A stretch of DNA of 64,000 bases from Paenibacillus harenae (GTDB taxonomy: Bacteria > Bacillota > Bacilli > Paenibacillales > Paenibacillaceae), in the NCBI RefSeq assembly GCF_030812415.1, contig NZ_JAUSST010000005.1, positions 434,001-498,000 of the forward strand, read 5' to 3'. Both the position numbers and the translations under genes were made by a program. The notes below the pieces were generated by a model. That model saw only the letters and a list, made by a program, of their open reading frames with translations. It ran no database searches and had not been told where the DNA came from. The number at the start of each line of letters is the position of its first letter. Position 1 is the stretch's first letter. Positions 49,539 through 58,299 of the stretch are shown one piece after another.

Positions 49539-50579
49539 ATGAAACGATTGAAACTAATGAGCTTAATGCTGGCTGCAATGGTCGTATTTCTGGCTGCTTG
49601 CGGAGGTAACGGAAATAAAGGCATTACGGACAATGAAAGTGCAACTAATACAGAACAAGCTAACCATACAGCTACAAATGCACCTACTGCGGAGGATGAT
49701 ACCGTACGTACGATTAAGCACGTGCTCGGCGAGACAGAAATCAAGGGAACACCGAAGAAGGTTGTCGTTCTGGAATGGACATATGCCGAGGATCTGTTGG
49801 CGCTTGGCGTTCAACCGGCTGGCGTGACGGATATCGAGAACTACAACGTCTGGTACGGCTATTTGGAACAGAAGCTGAATGCTGACGTAGTCGATCTTGG
49901 ATCGCGTCAAGAACCGAGCTTGGAGACGATCACGAGTCTTGCGCCTGACCTTATTATCGGCGTTCAAACCCGCCATGAAGCGATCTACGACCAACTGAAA
50001 GCAATCGCGCCGACACTGATCTTCAACCCATTTCCAGCTGAAGGAGGAGTTGACCAGTACACCGAGATGGAAGAGACATTCCTCGCGATCGGTGAAGCTC
50101 TTAACAAGAAAACGGAGGCTGAGAGCGTATTGGCTGACCTGCACGCGTCTTACGTGGAATCGAAGAGCAAGCTTGCCGCTGCCGGCAAAGAAGGACAATC
50201 GATCGTCCTGACGCAAGCATGGAGCACGGACGGTGTAGCGACATTCCGCTTGTTCACGGATAATTCGATGGCGATGTCGATTATGGGCAAAATCGGACTG
50301 AAAAACGCTCACAAGGATGAGACGTTCCAAATGTACGGCTACTCGGAAGGCTCGCTGGAAGTGTTGACGAAGGATGAGACGAAGCAAGCTAGCCTGCTGT
50401 ATACAATTAGCCCTGGAGATACAATCTTCAGCGAATTGCTTCCTAAAAACGATGTATACAACAATCTTCCGTTCGTTAAAGAAAACCGCCTTTACAACCT
50501 AGACGGCATCTGGCCATTCGGCGGCCCGTTATCGGCAGAGCTTCTAGCAAACAAAGTAACTGACCTGCTTGCCAAATGA
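49539..50579 (+). CDS. Iron(III)-siderophore ABC transporter substrate-binding lipoprotein
   Basis: A 346-residue type III (FhuD/BtuF-like) binding protein. The lipobox is LAAC, with Cys21 lipidated. A Thr/Asn/Ala linker follows, then TIKHVLGETEIKGTPKKVVVLEWTYAEDLLALGVQPAGVTD, LGSRQEPSLETITSLAPDLIIG and the long spanning helix with EAESVLADLHASYVESKSKL. It captures ferric siderophores at the cell surface. The Fur-box promoter just upstream supports iron control. It overlaps the permease gene by four bases (ATGA). The substrate may be ferric hydroxamate or citrate; I cannot tell which. Confidence 0.93.
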   Translation: MKRLKLMSLMLAAMVVFLAACGGNGNKGITDNESATNTEQANHTATNAPTAEDDTVRTIKHVLGETEIKGTPKKVVVLEWTYAEDLLALGVQPAGVTDIENYNVWYGYLEQKLNADVVDLGSRQEPSLETITSLAPDLIIGVQTRHEAIYDQLKAIAPTLIFNPFPAEGGVDQYTEMEETFLAIGEALNKKTEAESVLADLHASYVESKSKLAAAGKEGQSIVLTQAWSTDGVATFRLFTDNSMAMSIMGKIGLKNAHKDETFQMYGYSEGSLEVLTKDETKQASLLYTISPGDTIFSELLPKNDVYNNLPFVKENRLYNLDGIWPFGGPLSAELLANKVTDLLAK

Positions 50580-52639
50580 GCCATCAAGCCGTAACGAAGA
50601 AGCATAAGCAACAAACGATGAAGAGCCCTGTGCTGCTAGCGGCAGCCGGGCTCCTTCTGCTTGCGGTGCTGTCTGCCGTCCACCTGACGCAGGGAGAAGC
50701 CGATCTCCCGCTTAAGACTACCATTACCGCCTTATTCTCATTCGATCCGCAGATGGAGCATGAGATTCTATGGACGCTGCGATTTCCACGTACGTTGATC
50801 GGTATACTTGTAGGAGGCGCATTGGCCGTTGCGGGCGCATTGCTTCAGAACGCTACGCGCAATCCGCTCGCGTCGGCGGCTACGCTAGGCATTAATGCAG
50901 GTGCGTTTTTTGTGCTTACCATTTGTACGATCTTCTTTCCCGTGCTGGCTCATTCTTACCCATTCCTATTGACTTGCGCTGGCGGAGCAGCTGCTGCGCT
51001 TCTTGCCTTTACGATGGCTGGAGGAGCGAAGGCTTCTCCGGCTCGCCTAGCCTTGTCAGGCATGATCGTCACAATGGCGCTTAGTTCGGGCGTCGCAGCA
51101 CTGCAGTTGTTCTTCGAGCAGAAGACGATGGGATTGTTTCTGTGGGGCTCTGGCTCCTTGGTGCAGAACGGTTGGGGCGGCGTGCAGCATGCGTGGCCTT
51201 GGATAATAGGCGGCGTGCTGTTAGCCTGCTTATTGGCAGGCAAGTGGGATCTCATGGAGATGGATGAGGATACGATCACCTCTCTTGGCCAAAAGGCATG
51301 GAAGCTTCGATTCTCCGGTATCGCAATAGCGGTCGTGTTGGCTGCTATTGCCGTCAGTGTTGTTGGCCCGATCGGTTTCGTCGGGCTCATCGCCCCGCAT
51401 CTGATGCGGATGCTCGGTGCGAAGGGACATATTGCCTTGCTCCCAACATCGTTCATCTGGGGAGCGGTTATCGTCATTGCGTCCGATACGGCCGCTATGC
51501 AGTTCAGACATTCGCTCGGTCCAATGCCGGCGGGTGCTGTAACGGCCTTGATCGGCGGCCCATGGCTCGTATGGTTGGTCCTTCGGACGGTTAAAGCAAA
51601 GCGCGAGGGTGCGCCACAGGCTACCTCCGCGTCGTCAGTCAAGCTTGCGCGCGTTCCTTACGCCGCATGGGTTGCGGGCGCATTCGTTCTGCTGGCGGCA
51701 GCGGTTGTCGCGAGCTTGGCTTTCGGCAGCTTGCGAATTCCTGTCGGCGATGTCTTATTGGCCTTATTCGGCAATGGCGATGAGCAGGTCAAACGACTGG
51801 CAATCGATATGAGGCTGCCGCGCACGTTGGTTGCCGCGCTTGCCGGCGCTACCTTAGCGGTTAGCGGTCTGCTGCTGCAGGGCATCGTACGCAATCCGCT
51901 TGCCGATCCTTCCATTATTGGCGTGACGGCAGGCGCTAGCGTTGGCGCGATGCTGCTTATGGCCGTATTCACCGGCCTGTCGGTTCAGTGGTTGCCTGCC
52001 GGAGCGTTTATCGGGGCGGTATGCGCCTCGGCGCTTGTGTTCCTATTAGGCAGAAAGAGCGGATTTCAACCTGCAATCGTTGCTTTGCTGGGACTTGGCG
52101 TATCGGCGGCAGGCAGCGCCATCGTGCAAATTCTGGTCATCCGGATGAAGATGACCGTCGCGACGACGCTGGTCTGGCTTGCGGGCACGACCTATGCACG
52201 GACTTGGGATGATTTCTGGCAATTAGTCTACTGGCCGTTAATCCTATTGCCGGTAGCTTGGCTGCTGGCACGAAGGATCGATATTTTACAATTCACGGAT
52301 ACGACTGTAACCAATCTGGGTTTGAAGGCGGATCGCGCCAGATTGCTGATCGGGGGGTTAGGCGTGGCGCTTGCCGCTGCGGCTGTATCGGTCGTAGGCT
52401 CAATTGGTTTTATCGGATTGATAGCGCCTCATATCACGAGAATGCTCGTAGGCCCGCATTATCGCAAGCTCGTTCCGCTCACCGCCCTTCTGGGCGCCGT
52501 GCTGCTCGTGCTCGCCGATACGGTCGGACGATCCGTACTTGCGCCGAAAGAAATTCCGTCGGGACTGATCGCGGCCCTTATTGGAGCTCCTTACTTCATG
52601 TGGCTGATGTGGCAGGCTAACCGAAAGAAAAGCAGCTAA
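50576..52639 (+). CDS. Iron-siderophore ABC transporter permease, double-length (FhuB-like)
   Basis: A 687-residue protein made of two FecCD permease units in tandem, like FhuB of E. coli. Unit 1 (about 15-340) has GALLQNATRNPLASAATLGINAGA and VGPIGFVGLIAPHLMRMLGAKGH. Unit 2 (about 355-685) has GLLLQGIVRNPLADPSIIGVTAGAS and VGSIGFIGLIAPHITRMLVGPHYR. Each carries the cytoplasmic coupling helix before GLIAPH. About 20 helices in all. Most Firmicutes use two separate permease genes instead. No ATPase gene follows before the chemoreceptor, so the pump must borrow one encoded elsewhere (such as a FhuC/YusV type). Confidence 0.94.
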   Translation: MSHQAVTKKHKQQTMKSPVLLAAAGLLLLAVLSAVHLTQGEADLPLKTTITALFSFDPQMEHEILWTLRFPRTLIGILVGGALAVAGALLQNATRNPLASAATLGINAGAFFVLTICTIFFPVLAHSYPFLLTCAGGAAAALLAFTMAGGAKASPARLALSGMIVTMALSSGVAALQLFFEQKTMGLFLWGSGSLVQNGWGGVQHAWPWIIGGVLLACLLAGKWDLMEMDEDTITSLGQKAWKLRFSGIAIAVVLAAIAVSVVGPIGFVGLIAPHLMRMLGAKGHIALLPTSFIWGAVIVIASDTAAMQFRHSLGPMPAGAVTALIGGPWLVWLVLRTVKAKREGAPQATSASSVKLARVPYAAWVAGAFVLLAAAVVASLAFGSLRIPVGDVLLALFGNGDEQVKRLAIDMRLPRTLVAALAGATLAVSGLLLQGIVRNPLADPSIIGVTAGASVGAMLLMAVFTGLSVQWLPAGAFIGAVCASALVFLLGRKSGFQPAIVALLGLGVSAAGSAIVQILVIRMKMTVATTLVWLAGTTYARTWDDFWQLVYWPLILLPVAWLLARRIDILQFTDTTVTNLGLKADRARLLIGGLGVALAAAAVSVVGSIGFIGLIAPHITRMLVGPHYRKLVPLTALLGAVLLVLADTVGRSVLAPKEIPSGLIAALIGAPYFMWLMWQANRKKSS

Positions 52640-52745
52640 TTCCATTTAATATTCGTGTTTACGACATATTTTAAGAATATTTATCAAAAAAAGGGCTTTA
52701 ATTGACGAAAAAGCTAATCTTCTGCATGAAATATCCTACAACCTA

Positions 52746-52762
52746 TGTTAATATAGTTAACA
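52746..52762. promoter_or_regulatory. Inverted repeat upstream of chemoreceptor gene
   Basis: TGTTAA-TATAG-TTAACA, flanked further out by CCTAC (52735) and GTAGG (52767). It lies about 40 bases before the start codon. A weak TTGACG (52702) is the only -35-like element nearby. Confidence 0.45.
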
Positions 52763-52798
52763 TTAGTAGGAGATAGAGAAGAGCAGGAGGAGAAGGTC

Positions 52799-55021
52799 AT
52801 GTTCGATTGGTTAGGGATGAAAGTTGGGTTTCCGCTCTGGATTTCTTGGCAATTAAATAAAGATTTGAAGGAAGATGTCGAGCAGAGCTTCGAGGGGATT
52901 GCAGAGACGCGGAAGGAGCTTCTATCTTCGTGGGCGATGGAGAACTGGGATCAGCTCGATCAACTGGCGGGTCAATTAAAGGCTGTGTTTGCGGGAAGCG
53001 GAGGTAAGCTATCCGAAGCAGACCCGTCATCCATCGAACGTTTGCTAGAACGTACGTATGGCCGCGCCATCGATATGACGGAGCTCTTTCTTATGGATGA
53101 CCAGCACACGGTGATCTATTCCACGCATGCCGGTCATGTCGGAAATGTGTATCGCCCGGGCAGCGCGATTTATAATGGCTTGGTCTATGCGACGCAGGAC
53201 GGCAGCCCGCGGAAATGCTTGTTCGGGCCGTACAGCGATCCGATCACGCTGGGGCTTGGCGCGCGTTCTTCCTCCTTCCACGATAAAATGACGCTGCTGT
53301 TCATTTGCCCGTTCACGGCGGAAGGCGGCGCTTCGGTTACCCTTTGCGCGCGCGTGCCGAACGATGTCATCGGCGACTTAATTCAGCGCGAATCGGGCCA
53401 CGTCTACCCGGACTCGGGAGACAACTATATTTTCATGGCCGAGCCGGGTCTTAACCGGCAGATCGTCCCGGGTACGGCATTGTCGCGCAGCCGGTTCGAG
53501 GATCGGACGTTCACGCATGGCGAGAACCTGAAGGATGGCGTTACGACAGACTGGGGAACGGTATCGATCAAGGAGCATACGGAGCTTGAGCTGATATTTA
53601 CCGATCCGGCGACGGGACAACTGCATCCGGGAGTTGCGAATACGATTCGGAATGGCAGCAATCTGTTCGTTCAGTTTCCGGGTTATTCGGATTACCGTCA
53701 TATCTCCGTAATCGGCAAAGGCGTAACGTTCCAGCTGCCGCATTGCCCGGATAGGTGGGGCATGATGTGCGAAGGCGATTTGGAAGAGGTGTACCGGATT
53801 CGCAGCATTGGCTGGAGACAGCGCAAAATTCAATGGGGCTCAACGCTCGTGCTTAGCATTTTGTCGGCGCTTCTTATCGGGTTTATCGCTTCATCGGTAT
53901 CGCCTTGGGTCGCAGCTGCAGCGATATTCGCATTTACGCTCGTGTTCGGGGTTCTATTTACCGGAATCGTCCAGCGCAAGGAAGCGGGCAGAGTCGTAGG
54001 GCATTTGCGCAAAGTGAATTCCTTTATCCGGATGAACGCGGAAGGAAAGGGCGACCTGACGCAACGTCTCGATCTATCGGTGTTCGACAATGACGAATCG
54101 AAGGAACTGGCGAAGTGGATCAACAATATGATCGACTCGCTCGAAGGCGTTATGCTGCAAGTCAAGCTGGCCGCGGCGGATGTGCTGTCCAGCCAGCATG
54201 TGCTTAACGAGTCGGCGGCTATTACGGCGGAGTCGACCGAGCGGGTGAGCGGGAAAGTAAGCGATATGATCGGAAGCATACGATTGCAGTTGAAGGATAT
54301 CGATACGGCTAAGGATACCGCTGGCGACATGCGTTCGACGCTAAGGCTGCTTGAAGAGCAAGCTGCGGAGCAAATCGCGGTAGCGAAGTCCGAGGTCGAT
54401 CGGATCGGCGATAAAATGAACCATATTTCGGCCAAGGTCGGCCAAACGAACGAGACGATTCATCGGTTCATGGAAACGGTACAAGAGATAAGGGGCGTGC
54501 TGCAAGTCATCGAGGAGATCTCTTCGCAGACGAATTTGCTGGCGCTGAACGCTTCGATCGAGGCAGCCCGCGTCGGCGAGCAAGGCAGAGGCTTCGCGGT
54601 AGTCGCAGCCGAAATTCGCAAGCTGGCCGATATGACGAAGAAATCGACGGAAGAGGTTCATACGATTACTCATCATATCTATGAGGAAGCGAAGCAAGCC
54701 TATGCGTCCATGGATGAAGGGACTCGGGTCGTAGAGGAAGGGACGGAGCTTGTCGCGACTGCCGCCAGTACGCTCGCTGCCGCTCATGCCGAAGACGTGC
54801 GGAAGACGCAGGTCGTTGACGAGGTTGTCGAGCTGATGGAGAAGATCGCGCTTGTCAGCCGCGAGAATCGCAGAGTGTCATCCGATGTAGAGGGCAAGGT
54901 GAAAGAGCTTATAGGCGAGATGACCAATGTTCGCCAAACCTCTCAAAGCGTGGAGTCGATTACGACGCTGCTGCAGCAATTGGTCGGACAGTTCAAGCTG
55001 ACCGAATCAAGAATCAGATAA
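52799..55021 (+). CDS. Methyl-accepting chemotaxis protein with N-terminal soluble sensor
   Basis: A 740-residue chemoreceptor. The first 340 residues hold no membrane segment or signal peptide. They look like a cache-type sensor (MTELFLMDDQHTVIYSTHAGHVGNVYRPG) and include a Cys pair in LPHCPDRWGMMCEGD (about 313-327). Two closely spaced helices at about 345-393 (WGSTLVLSILSALLIGFIAS and VAAAAIFAFTLVFGVLFTGI) form a membrane hairpin. A HAMP-like linker follows, then the signalling hairpin with EISSQTNLLALNASIEAARV (about 573-592) that binds CheA/CheW. With this order both sensor and signalling domains would face the cytoplasm. ATG 52799 follows GGAGGAGAAGGTC. Confidence 0.9.
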   Translation: MFDWLGMKVGFPLWISWQLNKDLKEDVEQSFEGIAETRKELLSSWAMENWDQLDQLAGQLKAVFAGSGGKLSEADPSSIERLLERTYGRAIDMTELFLMDDQHTVIYSTHAGHVGNVYRPGSAIYNGLVYATQDGSPRKCLFGPYSDPITLGLGARSSSFHDKMTLLFICPFTAEGGASVTLCARVPNDVIGDLIQRESGHVYPDSGDNYIFMAEPGLNRQIVPGTALSRSRFEDRTFTHGENLKDGVTTDWGTVSIKEHTELELIFTDPATGQLHPGVANTIRNGSNLFVQFPGYSDYRHISVIGKGVTFQLPHCPDRWGMMCEGDLEEVYRIRSIGWRQRKIQWGSTLVLSILSALLIGFIASSVSPWVAAAAIFAFTLVFGVLFTGIVQRKEAGRVVGHLRKVNSFIRMNAEGKGDLTQRLDLSVFDNDESKELAKWINNMIDSLEGVMLQVKLAAADVLSSQHVLNESAAITAESTERVSGKVSDMIGSIRLQLKDIDTAKDTAGDMRSTLRLLEEQAAEQIAVAKSEVDRIGDKMNHISAKVGQTNETIHRFMETVQEIRGVLQVIEEISSQTNLLALNASIEAARVGEQGRGFAVVAAEIRKLADMTKKSTEEVHTITHHIYEEAKQAYASMDEGTRVVEEGTELVATAASTLAAAHAEDVRKTQVVDEVVELMEKIALVSRENRRVSSDVEGKVKELIGEMTNVRQTSQSVESITTLLQQLVGQFKLTESRIR

Positions 55022-55048
55022 ACGAATCATAAACATACGAAGTTGCTG

Positions 55049-55097
55049 AATAGAGCCGCAAGTGCCGTTTTTCGTAAACGGGCTTGCGGTTTTTTTG
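55049..55097 (+). terminator. Intrinsic terminator after chemoreceptor gene
   Basis: AGCCGCAAG and CCGTTT pair with AAACGG and CTTGCGGT, followed by seven T. Confidence 0.9.
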
Positions 55098-55176
55098 TCG
55101 AAACTAGCATGTACATAAAAATGGAATGCAAGAGGCACTCTAATCCTAAGGCGGAAAGAGAGGGGGCAAGGGTGTA

Positions 55177-56790
55177 ATGTCGGGACGTATGACGCAAGGC
55201 AGACGCAAAAGCGGCGGAACAGATGAGAAGAGGCTTCCCAAAGCGGTGAAGCATGAAACGGAGCAATTGAAAAGAATAGAGGAGATGCCCCTTACCGCCT
55301 CGGTGAAGCAAAATATGGAGATGTGCAAAAAAGAGCTCGGAGAAAGTCCGGATATCATCTATCGCGAATTGGAATTAAATAACGGCGATAATACGCCAAT
55401 CCTGCTTATTTATGTCCAAGGGATGATTGACGATGAGCGGATGAATGAATTCGTCATTCAGCCGTTGCACCGGGATCGGTACGACGTCGAGTCGCAGGCG
55501 CAAGATATGACGATGCTTAAGTGGATGGAGAAGAAGCTGCTGGCAACCGGTATTGCAGTGGAAGTGAAGGATTGGAAGTTGATATACCAGAAGCTGTTCC
55601 TGGGTTACTGCATCATAATGGTGGAGGGAGTTGCGCGAGCGATAGCCGCCAATGTTGTCGGAGGACCGCGCCGGGGCATTGAAGAGCCGAAGACCGAGAT
55701 GGTTATACGCGGTCCGCGCGAAGGCTTCACGGAATCGGTGCGCGCGAATACGGCGATGCTGCGAAGGAAGATTCGCAGTCCGAGGCTTTGGATGGAGCAA
55801 GTGACGATTGGAGATTTGACGCAAACGCCAGTCAGCTTCATGTACATAAAAGGTCTTGCCGGCGAAGACGTTATCGATGATTTGCGTGAGCGGCTGAAAT
55901 CAATCGAGATTGACGGCATATTGGAATCCGGATATATCGAGGAACTAATCGGCGACCAGAAGTGGACGCCGTTCCCTACCGTGATGAGCAACGAACGGCC
56001 GGATGTGATAGCGGCCAACTTGCTGGAGGGCCGGGTTGCGGTGCTTGTCGACGGCACGCCTTTCGTACTTGTCGTGCCGGCAACGCTCAACGTATTTTTC
56101 CAATCGGCAGAGGATTACTATCAGCGGTTCGACATTGCGACGTTTCTGCGTTTGTTGCGGTTCGTATCGTTTTTTATTGCTCTCCTGATGCCGTCTGTTT
56201 ATGTGGCCATTATTGGCTATCATCAAGAGATGATACCGACGCAGCTGCTTCTGAAGCTGGCGGCTCAGCGGGAAGGCGTACCGTTTCCTGCCTATTTGGA
56301 GGCTTTCATTATGGAGCTTGTATTCGAAATATTGCGCGAGGCGGTCGTGCGCATGCCAAGCGCTGCGGGTAATACCATCTCGATAGTAGGCGGTCTCGTC
56401 ATCGGACAATCCGTCGTAGAGGCCGGTATCGTGTCCCCGGCGGTCGTAATTGTCGTTTCGTTCACGGCGATTGCCAGCTTCGTCTCGCCGAATTACAGTC
56501 TTGGCATCGCCGCGCGGTTGTTGCGTTTCTTCCTGCTGCTCGCCGCATCAACGCTTGGTTTCTACGGTATCGCGCTCGTCACGCTGTTCATTCTGCTGCA
56601 TCTTTCCAATATTAGATCGTTCGGCGTACCTTACATGACGCCGTTTGCGCCATTCGTAGGCCCCGATCTGAAGGATACGTTCGTTCGTGCCCCATTATGG
56701 TTGATGAAGGAGCGCCCGCAGCGGATCAAGTCCGATAATAAGGTACGGCAGCAGGTAGACCCGGAGCTTCGGAAGGAGCCGGGGCAATGA
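55177..56790 (+). CDS. Spore germination protein, GerA family A subunit
   Basis: A 537-residue subunit of a germinant receptor in the spore inner membrane. The N-terminal hydrophilic domain (about 1-300) has LTASVKQNMEMCKKELGESPDIIYRELELN, ILLIYVQGMIDDERMNEFVIQPL, SPRLWMEQVTIGDLTQTPVSFMYIKGLAGEDVIDDLRERL and RPDVIAANLLEGRVAVLVDGTPFVLVVPATLNVFFQSAEDYYQRF. About five helices follow (FLRLLRFVSFFIALLMPSVYVAIIGYHQEMIPTQLLLKLAAQREGVPFPAYLEAFIMELVFEILREAVVRMP and beyond). The gene starts an operon A-C-D-B. The germinant cannot be inferred. Confidence 0.96.
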   Translation: MSGRMTQGRRKSGGTDEKRLPKAVKHETEQLKRIEEMPLTASVKQNMEMCKKELGESPDIIYRELELNNGDNTPILLIYVQGMIDDERMNEFVIQPLHRDRYDVESQAQDMTMLKWMEKKLLATGIAVEVKDWKLIYQKLFLGYCIIMVEGVARAIAANVVGGPRRGIEEPKTEMVIRGPREGFTESVRANTAMLRRKIRSPRLWMEQVTIGDLTQTPVSFMYIKGLAGEDVIDDLRERLKSIEIDGILESGYIEELIGDQKWTPFPTVMSNERPDVIAANLLEGRVAVLVDGTPFVLVVPATLNVFFQSAEDYYQRFDIATFLRLLRFVSFFIALLMPSVYVAIIGYHQEMIPTQLLLKLAAQREGVPFPAYLEAFIMELVFEILREAVVRMPSAAGNTISIVGGLVIGQSVVEAGIVSPAVVIVVSFTAIASFVSPNYSLGIAARLLRFFLLLAASTLGFYGIALVTLFILLHLSNIRSFGVPYMTPFAPFVGPDLKDTFVRAPLWLMKERPQRIKSDNKVRQQVDPELRKEPGQ

Positions 56791-58043
56791 TCGCAAACCG
56801 AATCCGGGCTTGGGTGCAAAGAGCAGGAGTAGGCGGGGGCGGAGGGCTTGCGCGGTTAATCTGCGTAATCTGCATGCTTCTGCTACTAAGCGGTTGCTGG
56901 GACTTGCGATATTTGGATAAGCTTGGCGTTGTTTACGCGGTCGGGATTGATCCTGATCCGTCAGGCAAGCAGGAATTGCAGCTAACCGTTCAAGTTGTAC
57001 TGCCGCAGAACGTTGCATCGGAGAGCAAGGGCAGCGGAGGCGGGCCGACCGTGACGACGTTCACAGAAACGGGGGATACCGTATTCGAGGCGATTCGCAA
57101 AATGTCGACGAAGACGTCGCGTCGGCTTTTTTTCTCCCATACTCAAATGCTCATCATTAGCGAAGCCATGGCACGCCGGGGCGTCTATCCGCTTGTTGAT
57201 CTCATCGAGAGGAATCCCGATATTCGGACCGATATGCAGATTGCCCTAACGCGCGGAACGAGCGCCCGCAAGCTGCTCCAGACGACGACGCAGATGGAAT
57301 CGATCCCGGTCAATCAGCTTCGTGAAATGATCGAGGTGAACGAGGAAGCGTATGCTACCAATTACGCTACATATGTAAAGGATATTACAAGATTGGCGGG
57401 TAAGGGGGGAGAGCAAGGCGTTATACCTTCCTTGCGCATCGAGGGAGACAAGTCGGCAGGCAATAAGGCGGACAACATAACTAGCATTCCTGCGGAAGCA
57501 GTGCCGTCACTTGCATCGATGGGTGTGCTTAAGGACGGCAAGCTCGTTGGTTTCCTTACGTCGAAGCAATCTCGGGGTCTTGCATGGTTGAAGGACAAAG
57601 TGAAGAACACAGTCGTCAAAGTAGCCTGCCCGGAGTCGGAGGGCTACCTGACTGTAGAAGTGCAAAACGCAAAGCGTTTATACAAAGTGAAGCAGAGTGG
57701 GGATGGCAAGCCGATCATCGAGGCCGAACTGCTGCTTACGGGAGGCATACAGGAAATCATGTGCCCAGGCGTCAAGGTGATGGAAGAGAGCGTGCTGGAA
57801 CAAATAGGCGAGTTGGCAAGCCAAACGGTTAAGTCCGAAGCGGAGGAGGCGATTCGCGTTCTGCAGAAGGATATTCGCTCGGATGCGCTCGGTTGGGGCA
57901 AAGAAATCTATATGCATAAGCCATCGTTATGGAAGCGGGTAGAAGCGGAGTGGGACACTGAATTTTCGAGCGTTCAGTCGAACATTAGGTGCAAGACGAA
58001 AATTTCCAGTTCAGGCATAAGAAGCGAATCTATCGTGGAATGA
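56787..58043 (+). CDS. Spore germination protein, Ger(x)C family lipoprotein
   Basis: A 418-residue lipoprotein subunit of the germinant receptor. After a leader of about 28 residues, the lipobox is LLSGC with the family's CWDLRYLDKLGVVYAVGIDPD right behind it. The three-domain GerC body shows KMSTKTSRRLFFSHTQMLIISEAMARRGVYPLVDLIERNPDIRTDMQIALTRGTSARKLLQTTTQMESIPVNQLREMIE and a C-terminal helical part (VKSEAEEAIRVLQKDIRSDALGWGKEIYMHKPSLWKRVEAEWDTEFSSVQSNIRCKTKI). It overlaps the A gene by four bases and abuts the D gene. Confidence 0.95.
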   Translation: MIANRIRAWVQRAGVGGGGGLARLICVICMLLLLSGCWDLRYLDKLGVVYAVGIDPDPSGKQELQLTVQVVLPQNVASESKGSGGGPTVTTFTETGDTVFEAIRKMSTKTSRRLFFSHTQMLIISEAMARRGVYPLVDLIERNPDIRTDMQIALTRGTSARKLLQTTTQMESIPVNQLREMIEVNEEAYATNYATYVKDITRLAGKGGEQGVIPSLRIEGDKSAGNKADNITSIPAEAVPSLASMGVLKDGKLVGFLTSKQSRGLAWLKDKVKNTVVKVACPESEGYLTVEVQNAKRLYKVKQSGDGKPIIEAELLLTGGIQEIMCPGVKVMEESVLEQIGELASQTVKSEAEEAIRVLQKDIRSDALGWGKEIYMHKPSLWKRVEAEWDTEFSSVQSNIRCKTKISSSGIRSESIVE

Positions 58044-58292
58044 GTGGTCGGGATGCTGCCTTTAATAGCGGCTATGCTTATGACGGCGGGAATAGGCGCT
58101 TTCATATGGATACGCAACGGTATTCGTAAACAATACAAGGAGCGGGGCTGGGCGATGTTTATTTTGTTGATTGGCGCGCTACTCATTGCGGGGATGATGC
58201 TAGGATTACCGATACCTAATCCTTTGGATATGATTATGGCCATATTTAAGCCGGTATATAAACCGTTAATCGCTTGGATCGAGAAGGGGTGA
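58044..58292 (+). CDS. Small germinant-receptor D-type subunit
   Basis: An 82-residue membrane protein with two hydrophobic segments (PLIAAMLMTAGIGAFIWI and WAMFILLIGALLIAGMMLGL) and a C-terminal PNPLDMIMAIFKPVYKPLIAWIEKG. It lies between the C and B genes with almost no gap. Small two-helix D subunits are known from several Bacillus germinant receptors and modulate their sensitivity. GTG 58044 directly follows the GerC stop (TGAGTG); ATG 58053 is an alternative start. Assignment rests on size, topology and position. Confidence 0.75.
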   Translation: MVGMLPLIAAMLMTAGIGAFIWIRNGIRKQYKERGWAMFILLIGALLIAGMMLGLPIPNPLDMIMAIFKPVYKPLIAWIEKG

Positions 58293-58299
58293 GCATAAC

